Below are positions 1-8,368 of a stretch of 34,355 bases of DNA, in pieces. The position numbers and the translations under genes were made by a program. Source of the DNA: Candidatus Shikimatogenerans bostrichidophilus (GTDB lineage Bacteria > Bacteroidota > Bacteroidia > Flavobacteriales > Blattabacteriaceae); assembly GCA_029851305.1 (NCBI GenBank), contig CP099829.1:162124-196478 (forward strand), given 5' to 3'. The stretch's first letter is position 1. Every line of letters begins with the position of its first letter. The notes below the pieces were generated by a model. The model was not told the DNA's origin. It was given only the letters and a program-made list of their open reading frames with translations, and ran no database searches.

Positions 1-717
1 TTTTATGACTATAATTATCCTCAAGATTTCGGGTTAATGATACATAAAATTTTATTTTTTTTATATAAAAAATACATTAATATAAACTTAAAAATTGATC
101 ATATAAAAAGAATTAAAAAAAAAGTAAAAAATAAATATATAATAAAAAAAATATATTATAAATATTATAAAAATATAAAAAAAAATCAAGAATTAAATTA
201 TTTTTATAATATAATTCAAAATATTATTATAAAATTTATAAATTATGATGAGAAATTAATATTAAATGGAAATTCTTTAAAAATATTATCGTTGGAAAAA
301 AAATCTTATAAAAAGTTAAAAATCAAAAATAATAAAGATTATATAAAAATAAAAGGTAAAATAGATAGAATAGATAAATTGAATAATATTTATAGAATTA
401 TAGATTATAAAACATATTTGAATATAAAAAACAAAAATGTATTAATATATAATAATGAAAAAAATATAAATTATTTGTTTACGGAAAAAGAATATAGTAA
501 CATTTTACAATTATTAATATATTCTTTAATTTTTTATAAAAACAAATATAAAATTATATATAATATTGTATGTTTACCAAATAAATTAAAATTTATAAAA
601 ATAAATAATAATATAAATATAACTTATGATTTTTTATTAAAATTTAAAATAATTTTATATAATTATCTTTTAAAAATTTTTAATAATAAAATAATTACTA
701 AATTATCAAATTTTTAA
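1..717 (+). CDS. PD-(D/E)XK nuclease domain protein (AddB/RecB-like), 3' part
   Basis: The reading frame is open from base 1, so the start lies before the window; the ATG at 37 is internal (the residues before it are part of the domain, ending FGLMIH). The visible 238 residues match the C-terminal nuclease domain of RecB/AddB-type helicase-nuclease subunits. An FG..IH..L-like start is followed by a KIKGKIDRID segment (about residues 116-125 of the visible part) and a DYKT motif (about 137-140), which are the Asp and D/E-x-K parts of the PD-(D/E)XK metal site. The family trims double-strand DNA ends for recombination. A long Lys/Asn/Ile/Tyr-rich segment links the helix to the site. The gene converges on trpS with a 12-base overlap. 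The domain is well supported; the exact family (AddB-like or another Cas4/RecB-type protein) is not decidable without the upstream part. Confidence 0.7.
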   Translation, partial: FYDYNYPQDFGLMIHKILFFLYKKYININLKIDHIKRIKKKVKNKYIIKKIYYKYYKNIKKNQELNYFYNIIQNIIIKFINYDEKLILNGNSLKILSLEKKSYKKLKIKNNKDYIKIKGKIDRIDKLNNIYRIIDYKTYLNIKNKNVLIYNNEKNINYLFTEKEYSNILQLLIYSLIFYKNKYKIIYNIVCLPNKLKFIKINNNINITYDFLLKFKIILYNYLLKIFNNKIITKLSNF

Positions 718-1695
718 ACCTATTTCTTTTTTTATAAAATTTATTTTTTTTTTTGCATATACATTAGATTTTTCATATCCTTTTAATAAAATTTCTTTTA
801 TTATTTTTTTTTTATTTAAATAATAAATAAATTTTTTTCTTTCTTTTGAAAATCTATATAATATATAATTAAACAATTTTTTTTTTATATTATAAAATCC
901 TATATTAAAGTTTTTAATTTTTTCTATTATATATTTATATTCTTCTTTATTAGTAATTAGTCTATATATTTTTAATAAAACAGTATTTTTTATATCTTTA
1001 TAAGAAATATTATATATAGATTTATTAGTTGTTTTTATACTCATTACTTGTTTTTCTAATAAATCTTTATTCGCAAATATATTTATAATATTATTTAAGG
1101 ATTTACTCATTTTTTTCCCATCTATACCAGGTATTATTTGGGTTTTTATTATTAAAGGTTTTGGTATATTAAATATATTTTTATTTATTTTTTTATTTAT
1201 TATATTAGCTATTTTCCTAGTAATTTCTATATGTTGTTTTTGATCTATACCTATAATAACTTTATCTATATCATATAACAATATGTCTGAAGCCATTAAT
1301 ATAGGATAATTAATTATACCAGTATTATATTTTTTATTTGTTTTATTATATTTTTTAATAGAATGTGATAATTTTAATCTATTAAAAGGATAAAAACAAT
1401 TTAAATACCAAAATAATTCATTAATCTCTTTAATATCTGATTGTCTATAAAAAAATACATTTTTATAATTATATTTTATATTAAAAGATAACCAAACAGA
1501 TGCGTTTATATATAAATTTTGTTTCAAAATAACTGGAGAACTATAATTAGTTAAACTATGCAAATCTGCAATCATAATAAAAAATAAGATATTTTTGTTA
1601 TTTTTTATATATGACATAGTAGGTAATATGATATTTATTATATTACCTATATGAGGTATTCCATTACTTTGTATACCAGTCATAAATTTTAACAT
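706..1695 (-). CDS. trpS: Tryptophanyl-tRNA synthetase
   Basis: Class I aminoacyl-tRNA synthetase that charges tRNA-Trp in the cytoplasm. It is 329 residues long, the usual size for bacterial TrpS. The N-terminus carries TGIQSNGIPHIGN (residues 6-18), with PHIGN as the HIGH signature, and the KMSKS loop is at 195-199 (GIDGKKMSKS). Tryptophan-pocket segments NYPILMASDILLYD (from 129) and GIDQKQHIE (from 149) are also present. It ends in TGA, showing that UGA is still a stop. Downstream member of the minus-strand cluster glyS-rplU-rpmA-trpS, 13 bases after rpmA; its 3' end overlaps the convergent nuclease gene. Confidence 0.97.
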   Translation of the reverse strand: MLKFMTGIQSNGIPHIGNIINIILPTMSYIKNNKNILFFIMIADLHSLTNYSSPVILKQNLYINASVWLSFNIKYNYKNVFFYRQSDIKEINELFWYLNCFYPFNRLKLSHSIKKYNKTNKKYNTGIINYPILMASDILLYDIDKVIIGIDQKQHIEITRKIANIINKKINKNIFNIPKPLIIKTQIIPGIDGKKMSKSLNNIINIFANKDLLEKQVMSIKTTNKSIYNISYKDIKNTVLLKIYRLITNKEEYKYIIEKIKNFNIGFYNIKKKLFNYILYRFSKERKKFIYYLNKKKIIKEILLKGYEKSNVYAKKKINFIKKEIGLKI

Positions 1696-1708
1696 ATTAA
1701 ATTTATTA

Positions 1709-1981
1709 TTATTTATTTTTAATTTTAGGTGAAATAGGCATTATTGTAACATAAGTTTTTCTTTTACATTTAATATATTTTACGATACCATATATTTTAG
1801 AATGAATAGTATAATCTCTACTTATATATGTATTTTCACCAATATAATATTTATTTCCTCTTTGTCGTAATAGTATTTGTCCAGGTTTTATTAAGTTACC
1901 ATGAAATTTTTTAATTCCCAATCTTTTTCCTATAGAATCCCTACCATTTTTAGTACTACCAACCCCTTTTTTATGTGCCAT
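1709..1981 (-). CDS. rpmA: 50S ribosomal protein L27
   Basis: Large-subunit protein near the peptidyl-transferase centre. It is 90 residues, full length, with the conserved start MAHKKGVGSTKNGRDS, the core LIKPGQILLRQRG and a short basic tail. There is no N-terminal propeptide of the Firmicutes kind. It directly follows rplU with an 11-base overlap, the universal rplU-rpmA pair, so translation is probably coupled. Confidence 0.98.
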   Translation of the reverse strand: MAHKKGVGSTKNGRDSIGKRLGIKKFHGNLIKPGQILLRQRGNKYYIGENTYISRDYTIHSKIYGIVKYIKCKRKTYVTIMPISPKIKNK

Positions 1982-2300
1982 TTTTTTTAATAGATATTAT
2001 TTTTAATTTTGTTATTTGTTGTCTATGTCCCCGTTTTTTTTTATATCCTTTTCTCTTTTTTTTTTTAAAGATAATTACTTTTTTATTTTTTAAATGATTA
2101 ACTATTATAGTTTTTACTATAAATTTTTTTAAATATGGATTACCTATAAAAATTTTATTAAACTTATTAACAATTAATAATATTTTATTAATATTTAATT
2201 TCGTATTAATATTTAAATTTAATTTTTTTACATAAATATATTTTTTAGGATATACTAAATATTGATTGTTTTCTAATAGAATAATAGCTTTTTTATACAT
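1971..2300 (-). CDS. rplU: 50S ribosomal protein L21
   Basis: Large-subunit protein that binds 23S rRNA. I place the start at the ATG at 2300 (MYKKAIILLENNQYLV), which matches the L21 N-terminus and gives 109 residues, the normal size. An in-frame ATG at 2369 would add 23 hydrophobic residues unrelated to L21 that lie inside glyS, so I reject it. The C-terminal signature VIIFKKKKRKGYKKKRGHRQ is typical of L21. The start overlaps the glyS stop by 8 bases and the stop overlaps the rpmA start by 11 bases. Confidence 0.96.
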   Translation of the reverse strand: MYKKAIILLENNQYLVYPKKYIYVKKLNLNINTKLNINKILLIVNKFNKIFIGNPYLKKFIVKTIIVNHLKNKKVIIFKKKKRKGYKKKRGHRQQITKLKIISIKKNGT

Positions 2301-3720
2301 TTTTAATATATTTTTTAAAAAAAAAAGATATATCAAATTCCTTTTTAAAAAAATTATATAAGGAATCAATTTTACATCTTATCTGTTTCATATCATCTCT
2401 ATTTCTTATAGTTACTGTTTCATTTAATATACTTGTTTTATCTATAGTTACACAAAAAGGAGTACCTATAGCATCTTGAATTCTATATCTTTTCCCTATT
2501 GAATGTTTATCATCATAAACTATATTAAATTGATATTTTAGATCATCAAATATTTTTTTAGAAATGTTTACAATTTGATTATTTATTTTAATTAATGGTA
2601 ATATTGCAATTTTTATAGGAGCTATGAATTTCGGTAATTTAAAAAAAATTCTTTTTTTTTCTATAATTATAGATTTACATAATATAGAATAAAATACTCT
2701 ATCTAAACCTAATGAGGTTTCTATTACGTAAGGATAATATTCTTTTTTATTTTTTAAATCATAAATAGTTAATTTTTTTTTACTATATTTTTGATGATTT
2801 TTTAAATCAAAATCTTTTCTAAAATGTATTCCTTCTAATTCTTTAAATTTATTTATATATTTAAATTCTATATCTGAAGCATAAGTTGTATAATGTGATA
2901 ATTTTTTATGGGTTTTAATTTTATAATATTGTTTCCCTAATTTAAAAAATTTATGCCAAATTAATCTACTTCTTAACCAATATTTATACCAAAAATTTTC
3001 TTCACCAGGATAAACAAAAAATTGCATTTCCATTTGTTCAAATTCTTTAGTCCTAAAAATAAATTCTTTAGTTATTATTTCATTTCTAAAAGATTTTCCT
3101 ATTTGAGCAATTCCAAAAGGTATTTTCATTCTAGTTGAATTTATAACATTTTTAAGATTTATGAAAATTCCTTGAGCTGTTTCTGGCCTTAAATATGTAA
3201 AACTTTTATTTTTTAAAGTATTTATTTTGGTTTTAAACATTAAAGTAATTTTTTTAATTCTAAAATTATTAAATAAATTATGTTTTTTTAAAATTTTATT
3301 TAATTTTTTTTTTATTTTTTTTTCTTTTTTTAAATTTAATAGCTTTATAAATTTTTTTTTAATGTTCTTTTTATAACGGGGTTTTATTTTATTTAATATT
3401 AATATTAAAAATTTTTCTAATTTATAAATTTTAGTATCTTTTTTTATAAAATATTCATTAAAATTGTTATAATGTCCAGAAGATTTCCATACATTTTTAT
3501 TCATTAAAATAGAAGTATCTATTCCTACTATATTATCTCTATATCTTACCATATACTCCCACCAAAATAATTTTATATTATTTTTCATTTCAACTCCATA
3601 AGGACCATAATCATATACCCCTTTTATCCCATTATATATTTCACTAGAATTATAAATAAATCCATATAATCTAGCATGATTTATTATTTTATTTAGTTTA
3701 TCTTTTTTTAAATTATTCAT
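2293..3720 (-). CDS. glyS: Glycyl-tRNA synthetase (homodimeric class II)
   Basis: Charges tRNA-Gly. It is 475 residues, of the single-chain alpha2 type used by Bacteroidota (their versions are usually a little over 500). Conserved blocks: YDYGPYG (37-43), the WWEYMV helix near 53, RPETAQG (178-184), motif 2 as FRNEI..EFIFRTKEFEQMEM (from 211), motif 3 GLDRVFYS, and a C-terminal anticodon-binding domain starting near PIKIAILPLI. A Lys-rich insertion at about 105-150 replaces the usual zinc-binding insert and shows no clear cysteine ligands. It sits upstream of rplU; the tRNA-Phe gene lies just upstream on the same strand. The eukaryote/archaea-like GlyRS name (glyQS/glyS) varies between annotators. 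Confidence 0.95.
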   Translation of the reverse strand: MNNLKKDKLNKIINHARLYGFIYNSSEIYNGIKGVYDYGPYGVEMKNNIKLFWWEYMVRYRDNIVGIDTSILMNKNVWKSSGHYNNFNEYFIKKDTKIYKLEKFLILILNKIKPRYKKNIKKKFIKLLNLKKEKKIKKKLNKILKKHNLFNNFRIKKITLMFKTKINTLKNKSFTYLRPETAQGIFINLKNVINSTRMKIPFGIAQIGKSFRNEIITKEFIFRTKEFEQMEMQFFVYPGEENFWYKYWLRSRLIWHKFFKLGKQYYKIKTHKKLSHYTTYASDIEFKYINKFKELEGIHFRKDFDLKNHQKYSKKKLTIYDLKNKKEYYPYVIETSLGLDRVFYSILCKSIIIEKKRIFFKLPKFIAPIKIAILPLIKINNQIVNISKKIFDDLKYQFNIVYDDKHSIGKRYRIQDAIGTPFCVTIDKTSILNETVTIRNRDDMKQIRCKIDSLYNFFKKEFDISFFFKKYIKNV

Positions 3721-3743
3721 CTAAAAATTAATTATATAATATA

Positions 3744-3816
<73 letters not shown>

Positions 3817-3823
3817 AATTCCA

Positions 3824-4555
3824 CTATATCCTTATTATATTATAATTATATATATTTATATTTTTTAAATAATATAAATATTTTTTTAAATTAATATTAA
3901 TTCTTTCTAAAAAGTTAGTATCTATATTTTTATTATTATAATATTTATTAATATTATATATTTTATTTTCTTTATTTAATAATTCATTACCTATAAGATC
4001 TAAACTTATATATTTTATAATTTTTTTATTAATTTTTTTATTTTTATTTTTTATATTATAACCAACTAAAGAAGATAATTTATAATTATAATGATTATAA
4101 TTATAAATATAATCTGCCTTAATATTAATTAATTTTTTTATAATAATTTTATCTTTAAACATTATACTTTTATCTAATAATTCATTTTTTACAATTATGT
4201 CTTTATTAATTCTACTATTTAGAATCTGTTTAATATCTTTACAATTATTATATATTGAAATTTTTAATATTTTTTTTAACAATTTAAATAATATTTTATT
4301 ATTAGAAACCTCTTCTGATTTTACTATTAACTGTATAATATGGCCTAATTTCTTGCTTTTATTTACCATAGAATATACTATGCCATAATTTAAATTGTTA
4401 TCATTAATTAATTTTTTATCCTCTTTTTTCCTTAAATATTTTATTGCTTTTTTTATATCCCAATTGTTCTTTTTTAAAGCATCTTTACAAAAAATAATAC
4501 TAAATTTAGTAAAAGATCTAAGTTCTAGAATTTTTTTTAATTGTTTTTTATTCAT
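3824..4555 (-). CDS. tsf: Elongation factor Ts
   Basis: Guanine-nucleotide exchange factor for EF-Tu. The N-terminal UBA-like region reads KKILELRSFTKFSIIFCKDALKK with NWDIKKAIKYLRKK after it, matching the EF-Ts start (LR..TGAGMMDCKKAL, GD..KAI.WLR). It is 243 residues, shorter than the usual 270-320. The core TDFV motif of the exchange site is replaced by a segment reading SEEVS (see findings), and the C-terminal half is hard to align. Position directly after rpsB, with an 8-base overlap, supports the call. The start ATG lies inside the last copy of the 27-bp repeat at the rpsB 3' end. Confidence 0.9.
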   Translation of the reverse strand: MNKKQLKKILELRSFTKFSIIFCKDALKKNNWDIKKAIKYLRKKEDKKLINDNNLNYGIVYSMVNKSKKLGHIIQLIVKSEEVSNNKILFKLLKKILKISIYNNCKDIKQILNSRINKDIIVKNELLDKSIMFKDKIIIKKLINIKADYIYNYNHYNYKLSSLVGYNIKNKNKKINKKIIKYISLDLIGNELLNKENKIYNINKYYNNKNIDTNFLERININLKKYLYYLKNINIYNYNIIRI

Positions 4556-5381
4556 CTTTTTTTAAATTTAATTTATCTTCATCTTTTTTTAAATTTAATT
4601 TATCTTCATCTTTTTTTAAATTTAATTTATCTTCATCTTTTTTTAAAAAAAGTTTGTTTTTCTCTTTTTTTAAATTAAGTTTTCTTTCTTTTAATCCTTT
4701 AATTATAGATCTAGTTAATCCTTTTAAAATATAATTAATAGATTTTGATAAATCATCGTTAGCAGGAATTGGATAATCTATATATTGAGGACTAGAATCT
4801 GTATCAACAATTCCTATAGTATAAATAGATGTTTTAAATGCTTCTTTTACTGCTATATGCTCTTTTTTTACATCAACTATTATTATAGCCATAGGTAATC
4901 TATTCATATTAAAAATAGTTCCAAACTTTTTATTTATTTTATCATATTTTCTATTCATAAATAGTTTTTCTTTTTTAGATAAATATTTATAAATAGTTTT
5001 TTTTTGAGTTTCTAATATGTTTTTTTTTTTAATAGATAACCTAGTATTTTTTATATTTGTTAATAATCCAGCAGGCCATTTATAATTAATAAAAGGCATT
5101 TTTACCTTTTTTGCATACTTTTCTACTATAAATTTTATTTGTTTTTTAGTACCTACATATAAAATAATTCCTCCAATAGAAGCACATTCTTTTAAAAATT
5201 TTTGAGCTTTTTTTTTATATTTTAAAATTTTAAAAGGATTTATAATGTCAAATTGTTTATTTTTAAATAATATAAATTTTGCCATTTTAGGATTTCTACT
5301 TGAATTGCTGTGCCCTACTACTATCTTATTTTTATATATTTTTTTTAATATTTTTTTTATTTTTTTTTCTTTATTTAACAT
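4548..5381 (-). CDS. rpsB: 30S ribosomal protein S2 with repeat tail
   Basis: Small-subunit assembly and mRNA-path protein. Typical S2 segments: VGHSNSSRNPKMAKFI (HWNPKMKPYI-like block, about residues 22-37), GGIILYVGTKKQ (about 69-80), INYKWPAGLLTN (W-x-G-G-LTN block) and the C-terminal core MAIIIVDVKKEHIAVKEA and TIGIVDTDSSP..IDYPIPANDD. Total length 277 residues, longer than expected here because of a C-terminal tail of about five 9-residue repeats (KLNLKKDED type). The tail is lysine/aspartate-rich and is probably disordered. It belongs to the rplM-rpsI-rpsB-tsf cluster. Confidence 0.97.
   Translation of the reverse strand: MLNKEKKIKKILKKIYKNKIVVGHSNSSRNPKMAKFILFKNKQFDIINPFKILKYKKKAQKFLKECASIGGIILYVGTKKQIKFIVEKYAKKVKMPFINYKWPAGLLTNIKNTRLSIKKKNILETQKKTIYKYLSKKEKLFMNRKYDKINKKFGTIFNMNRLPMAIIIVDVKKEHIAVKEAFKTSIYTIGIVDTDSSPQYIDYPIPANDDLSKSINYILKGLTRSIIKGLKERKLNLKKEKNKLFLKKDEDKLNLKKDEDKLNLKKDEDKLNLKKDE
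4551..4682 (-). repeat. 27-bp tandem repeat at the rpsB 3' end
   Basis: Five in-frame units of 27 bases encode, in order, KLNLKKEKN, KLFLKKDED, KLNLKKDED, KLNLKKDED and KLNLKKDE followed by the stop. The last three units are essentially identical in DNA, while the first two are diverged, which suggests recent expansion from an older seed next to the stop. Each of the last four units contains AAAAGATGAA on the coding strand; the final ATG (4553-4555) is the tsf start codon. Confidence 0.93.
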
Positions 5382-5386
5382 AAAAA

Positions 5387-5797
5387 TTAACGTTTTGAAA
5401 ATTGAAATTTTTTTCTTGATTTTTTTCTTCCAAATTTTTTTCTTTCTACTTTTCTAGAATCTCTAGTTAATAATTTATTTTTTTTTAAAATTATTAAATT
5501 ATCTTTATCTATTTTACATAAAGCTCTAGAAATTCCTAAAATTATTGATTCTAATTGGCCTTTATATCCTCCTCCCTTTACTTTTATATTAATATCTAAA
5601 TTTTTATTTAAATTTTTAGTAATTAATAAGGGTAAATATATTCTATTTTTAAAATATTTATTGCTTATAAAATATTTTTCTATAGTTTTATTATTTATTC
5701 TTATATAATTTTCACCTTTTAAATTTTTGTTTTCCTTAATATATATTCGAGCAATTGAACTTTTTCTTCTACCTATTGTATGAAAATATTTATTCAT
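5387..5797 (-). CDS. rpsI: 30S ribosomal protein S9
   Basis: Small-subunit protein whose C-terminal tail reaches the P-site tRNA. It is 136 residues, near the usual 128-130. Signatures: HTIGRRKSSIARIYI at the N-terminus, IKVKGGGYKGQ in the middle, LLTRDSRKVERKKFGRKKSRK near the end, and the conserved terminal FQFSKR. It lies 3 bases after rplM and 5 bases before rpsB on the same strand. Confidence 0.98.
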   Translation of the reverse strand: MNKYFHTIGRRKSSIARIYIKENKNLKGENYIRINNKTIEKYFISNKYFKNRIYLPLLITKNLNKNLDINIKVKGGGYKGQLESIILGISRALCKIDKDNLIILKKNKLLTRDSRKVERKKFGRKKSRKKFQFSKR

Positions 5798-5800
5798 AAA

Positions 5801-6235
5801 TTATATTTTTATTTCTTTTATTGAATTAAGTCTTTTATAATTATTATCTTTATATATATATATTTTTTTTTTTGCATGTTCTCCTAATATATTTTTAGGT
5901 AACATTCTATATAAAGAAAGTTTTACTAATAAACATGGATTTTTTTTTAATAAAAAATCCATTGTATATTTCTTTTTATTACCTATATAGCCTGTATATT
6001 TATAATAAATTTTTTTTTTTATTTTTTTTTTATTAAATTTAATTTTATTAGCATTTATTATTATTATATTATTAAGATAATTATAATTAGGAGTATATGT
6101 AGGTAAATGTTTCCCTATTAAATATTTAATAGTATTAGAACATAATCTACCTAATATTTTGTTTTTTGCATTTATTAAATAATTTTTTGGAGTTTTTTTT
6201 ACAAAATATTTTGTTTTAAAACTAAAATATATCAT
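5801..6235 (-). CDS. rplM: 50S ribosomal protein L13
   Basis: Early-assembly large-subunit protein. It is 144 residues, close to the Bacteroidota length of about 150. Features: the Bacteroidota-type N-terminal extension (SFKTKYFVKKT) before the L13 core NYLINAKNKILGRLCSNTIKYL, then GKHLPTYTPNYN, NIIIINANKI, YTGYIG and the signature RMLPKNILG. First gene of the minus-strand rplM-rpsI-rpsB-tsf cluster and divergent from dnaK. Confidence 0.97.
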   Translation of the reverse strand: MIYFSFKTKYFVKKTPKNYLINAKNKILGRLCSNTIKYLIGKHLPTYTPNYNYLNNIIIINANKIKFNKKKIKKKIYYKYTGYIGNKKKYTMDFLLKKNPCLLVKLSLYRMLPKNILGEHAKKKIYIYKDNNYKRLNSIKEIKI

Positions 6236-6299
6236 TTTATATAATTTTTTTTATAATTTATTAATATATAATAAATAATATTATAAAATAATTAAAAAT
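6236..6299. promoter_or_regulatory. Divergent intergenic region rplM / dnaK
   Basis: Sixty-four bases, almost pure A/T, separate the divergent starts of rplM and dnaK, so promoters for both transcripts are expected here. I see no convincing match to the Bacteroidota -33/-7 (TTG / TANNTTTG) pattern and no purine-rich ribosome binding site. The call rests on gene arrangement only. Confidence 0.35.
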
Positions 6300-8216
6300 A
6301 TGAATAATAAAATTATAGGTATTGATTTAGGTACTACTAATTCTTGCGTAGCTGTTATGGAAGGAAAAGATCCAATAGTAATACCTAATTCTGAAGGTAA
6401 AAGAACTACTCCATCTATAGTAGCTTTTACTGAAAATAATGTAAAAATAATAGGAGATCCAGCAAAAAGACAAGCTGTTACTAATCCTAAAAAAACTATA
6501 TATTCTATAAAAAGATTTATAGGAAGAAAATATAATGAAGTTATAAATGAAATTAAAAATTTTCCTTATATAATAAAAAAAGGAAAAAATGATACACCAT
6601 GTGTAGAAATAGAAGATAAATTATATACTCCACAAGAAATTTCTGCAATTATATTACAAAAATTAAAACAAGATGCAGAACAATATTTAGGTTATAAAAT
6701 AAAAAAAGCAGTAATTACTGTTCCAGCATATTTTAATGATTCACAAAGACAAGCAACTAAAGAGGCAGGAGAAATAGCAGGATTAAAAGTAGAAAGAATA
6801 ATTAATGAACCTACATCTGCATCATTAGCTTATGGATTGGATAAAACTAATAAAAATAAAAAAATTGCAGTATTTGATTTAGGAGGAGGGACTTTTGATA
6901 TATCGATTTTAGAATTGGGAGATGGAGTTTTTGAAGTATTATCTACAAATGGAGATACATATTTAGGAGGAGATGATTTTGATCAAGTTATTATAGATTG
7001 GTTAAACAAAGACTTTTATAAAAAAGAAAAAATAAATTTAAAAAAAGATCCTATAGCACATCAAAGATTAAAAGAAGCAGCTGAAAAAGCTAAAATAGAA
7101 TTATCTTCAAGCCCACAAACAGAAATAAATTTACCATATATAACTGCTAGTAGTAGCGGACCGAAACATTTAATTAAAAAATTAACTAGATCTAAATTTG
7201 AAAATTTATCATATGATTTAATTAAAAGAACAATATTACCTTGTAAAAAAGCATTAAAAGATGCAAAATTAAATTTAAATGATATAGATGAAGTTATATT
7301 AGTAGGTGGTTCTACAAGAATTCCAAAAATACAAGAAGAAGTTGAAAAATATTTCAATAAAAAACCTTCTAAAGGAGTAAATCCTGACGAAGTAGTAGCT
7401 ATAGGTGCAGCAATTCAAGGAGGGGTTTTAGCTGGTGATGTAAAAGATGTTTTATTATTAGATGTTACTCCTTTATCTTTAGGTATTGAAACATTAGGTG
7501 GTGTATTTACTAAATTAATAGAAGCAAATACTACTATACCTACTAAAAAATCTGAAATTTTTTCTACAGCTGTTGATAATCAATCAACTGTAACAATAAG
7601 AGTAGGACAAGGTGAAAGACCTATGTTTGATGATAATAAAGAAATAGGTAGATTTGATTTAATAAATATTCCACTAGCTCCTAGAGGTGTTCCACAAATA
7701 GAAGTTACTTTTGATATAGATGCAAATGGAATGTTAAATGTTTCTGCAATGGATAAGGGAACAGGAAAATCACAATCTATTAAAATTGAACCTTCTTCTG
7801 GTTTATCACAAGAAGATATAGAAAAAATGAAAAAAGAAGCAAAAGAAAATGAAATTAAAGATAATAAAAGAAAAGAAGAAATAGAAAAATTAAATATGAC
7901 AGATTCTTTAATATTTCAAACTGAAAAACAATTATTAGAAAATAAAGATAAAATTTCTAAAGATAATATAGAAAAGATTAAAAAGATTCTTAAAAAATTA
8001 AAATCTGCTTATAATAAAAAAAATATTATAGATATTGATATTTATACTAAAAAATTAAATGAAATTTGGGCTAATATTTCTAGAGAATTATATAATAGTC
8101 CTAAAAATAATACTGAAAATAAAGATAATAAAGAAGATATCCAAGAAGCTGATTATGAAGAAGTAAAAGATAAAGATAAAAAGAAAGATAAAGATAAAAA
8201 TAAAGATAAAAAATAA
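6300..8216 (+). CDS. dnaK: Chaperone DnaK (Hsp70)
   Basis: ATP-dependent chaperone for folding and disaggregation. Full length at 638 residues and by far the best conserved protein of the window. ATPase domain (about 1-380): [10 protein letters not shown] (residues 6-15), [44 protein letters not shown]. Substrate-binding domain (about 390-500): [17 protein letters not shown] and [16 protein letters not shown]. The lid helix bundle follows, and the tail is a low-complexity KDKDKK run in place of the usual EEVD-like end. No dnaJ or grpE is adjacent. The gene ends just before a 12-bp perfect hairpin. Confidence 0.99.
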   Translation: MNNKIIGIDLGTTNSCVAVMEGKDPIVIPNSEGKRTTPSIVAFTENNVKIIGDPAKRQAVTNPKKTIYSIKRFIGRKYNEVINEIKNFPYIIKKGKNDTPCVEIEDKLYTPQEISAIILQKLKQDAEQYLGYKIKKAVITVPAYFNDSQRQATKEAGEIAGLKVERIINEPTSASLAYGLDKTNKNKKIAVFDLGGGTFDISILELGDGVFEVLSTNGDTYLGGDDFDQVIIDWLNKDFYKKEKINLKKDPIAHQRLKEAAEKAKIELSSSPQTEINLPYITASSSGPKHLIKKLTRSKFENLSYDLIKRTILPCKKALKDAKLNLNDIDEVILVGGSTRIPKIQEEVEKYFNKKPSKGVNPDEVVAIGAAIQGGVLAGDVKDVLLLDVTPLSLGIETLGGVFTKLIEANTTIPTKKSEIFSTAVDNQSTVTIRVGQGERPMFDDNKEIGRFDLINIPLAPRGVPQIEVTFDIDANGMLNVSAMDKGTGKSQSIKIEPSSGLSQEDIEKMKKEAKENEIKDNKRKEEIEKLNMTDSLIFQTEKQLLENKDKISKDNIEKIKKILKKLKSAYNKKNIIDIDIYTKKLNEIWANISRELYNSPKNNTENKDNKEDIQEADYEEVKDKDKKKDKDKNKDKK

Positions 8217-8221
8217 AAAAT

Positions 8222-8250
8222 ATTTAACTGTATAATTCATACAGTTAAAT
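8222..8250. terminator. Perfect 12-bp hairpin after dnaK
   Basis: ATTTAACTGTAT (8222-8233) and ATACAGTTAAAT (8239-8250) are exact inverted copies around a 5-base loop. It begins 5 bases after the dnaK stop and lies between dnaK and the oppositely oriented tRNA-Arg. In the plus direction it is not followed by a T run; in the minus direction it is followed by a T-rich tract. It therefore suits termination of the tRNA transcript and, at least, 3'-end protection of dnaK mRNA. Confidence 0.6.
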
Positions 8251-8261
8251 AAAATATAAAA

Positions 8262-8335
8262 TAACCTCGAAAGGATTCGAACCCTTAGCCTTCTGATCCG
8301 TAGTCAGATGCTCTATCCATTTGAGCTACGAGGTC
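8262..8335 (-). tRNA. tRNA-Arg (anticodon ACG)
   Basis: The minus strand gives a 74-nt cloverleaf: acceptor GACCTCG with CGAGGTT (the first pair is G-U), discriminator A, D arm AGCTCAAATGGATAGAGC, anticodon stem TCTGA/TCAGA around loop CTACGGA (anticodon ACG), and T arm GGGTTCGAATCC. CCA is not encoded. A34 is normally deaminated to inosine by TadA so that CGU, CGC and CGA are read. It stands alone between dnaK and the 5' nuclease gene. Confidence 0.95.
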
Positions 8336-8368
8336 TAAAGTTATTTCATATATAATATAATATAATAT

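Noticed and set aside
7061-7357. Minus-strand open frame inside dnaK
   Set aside because: Shadow of a highly conserved gene; no recognisable protein and no room for its own signals.
8100-8216. KDKDK low-complexity tail of DnaK as a separate repeat element
   Set aside because: Irregular A-rich codon drift at the disordered C-terminus, not a clear tandem repeat.
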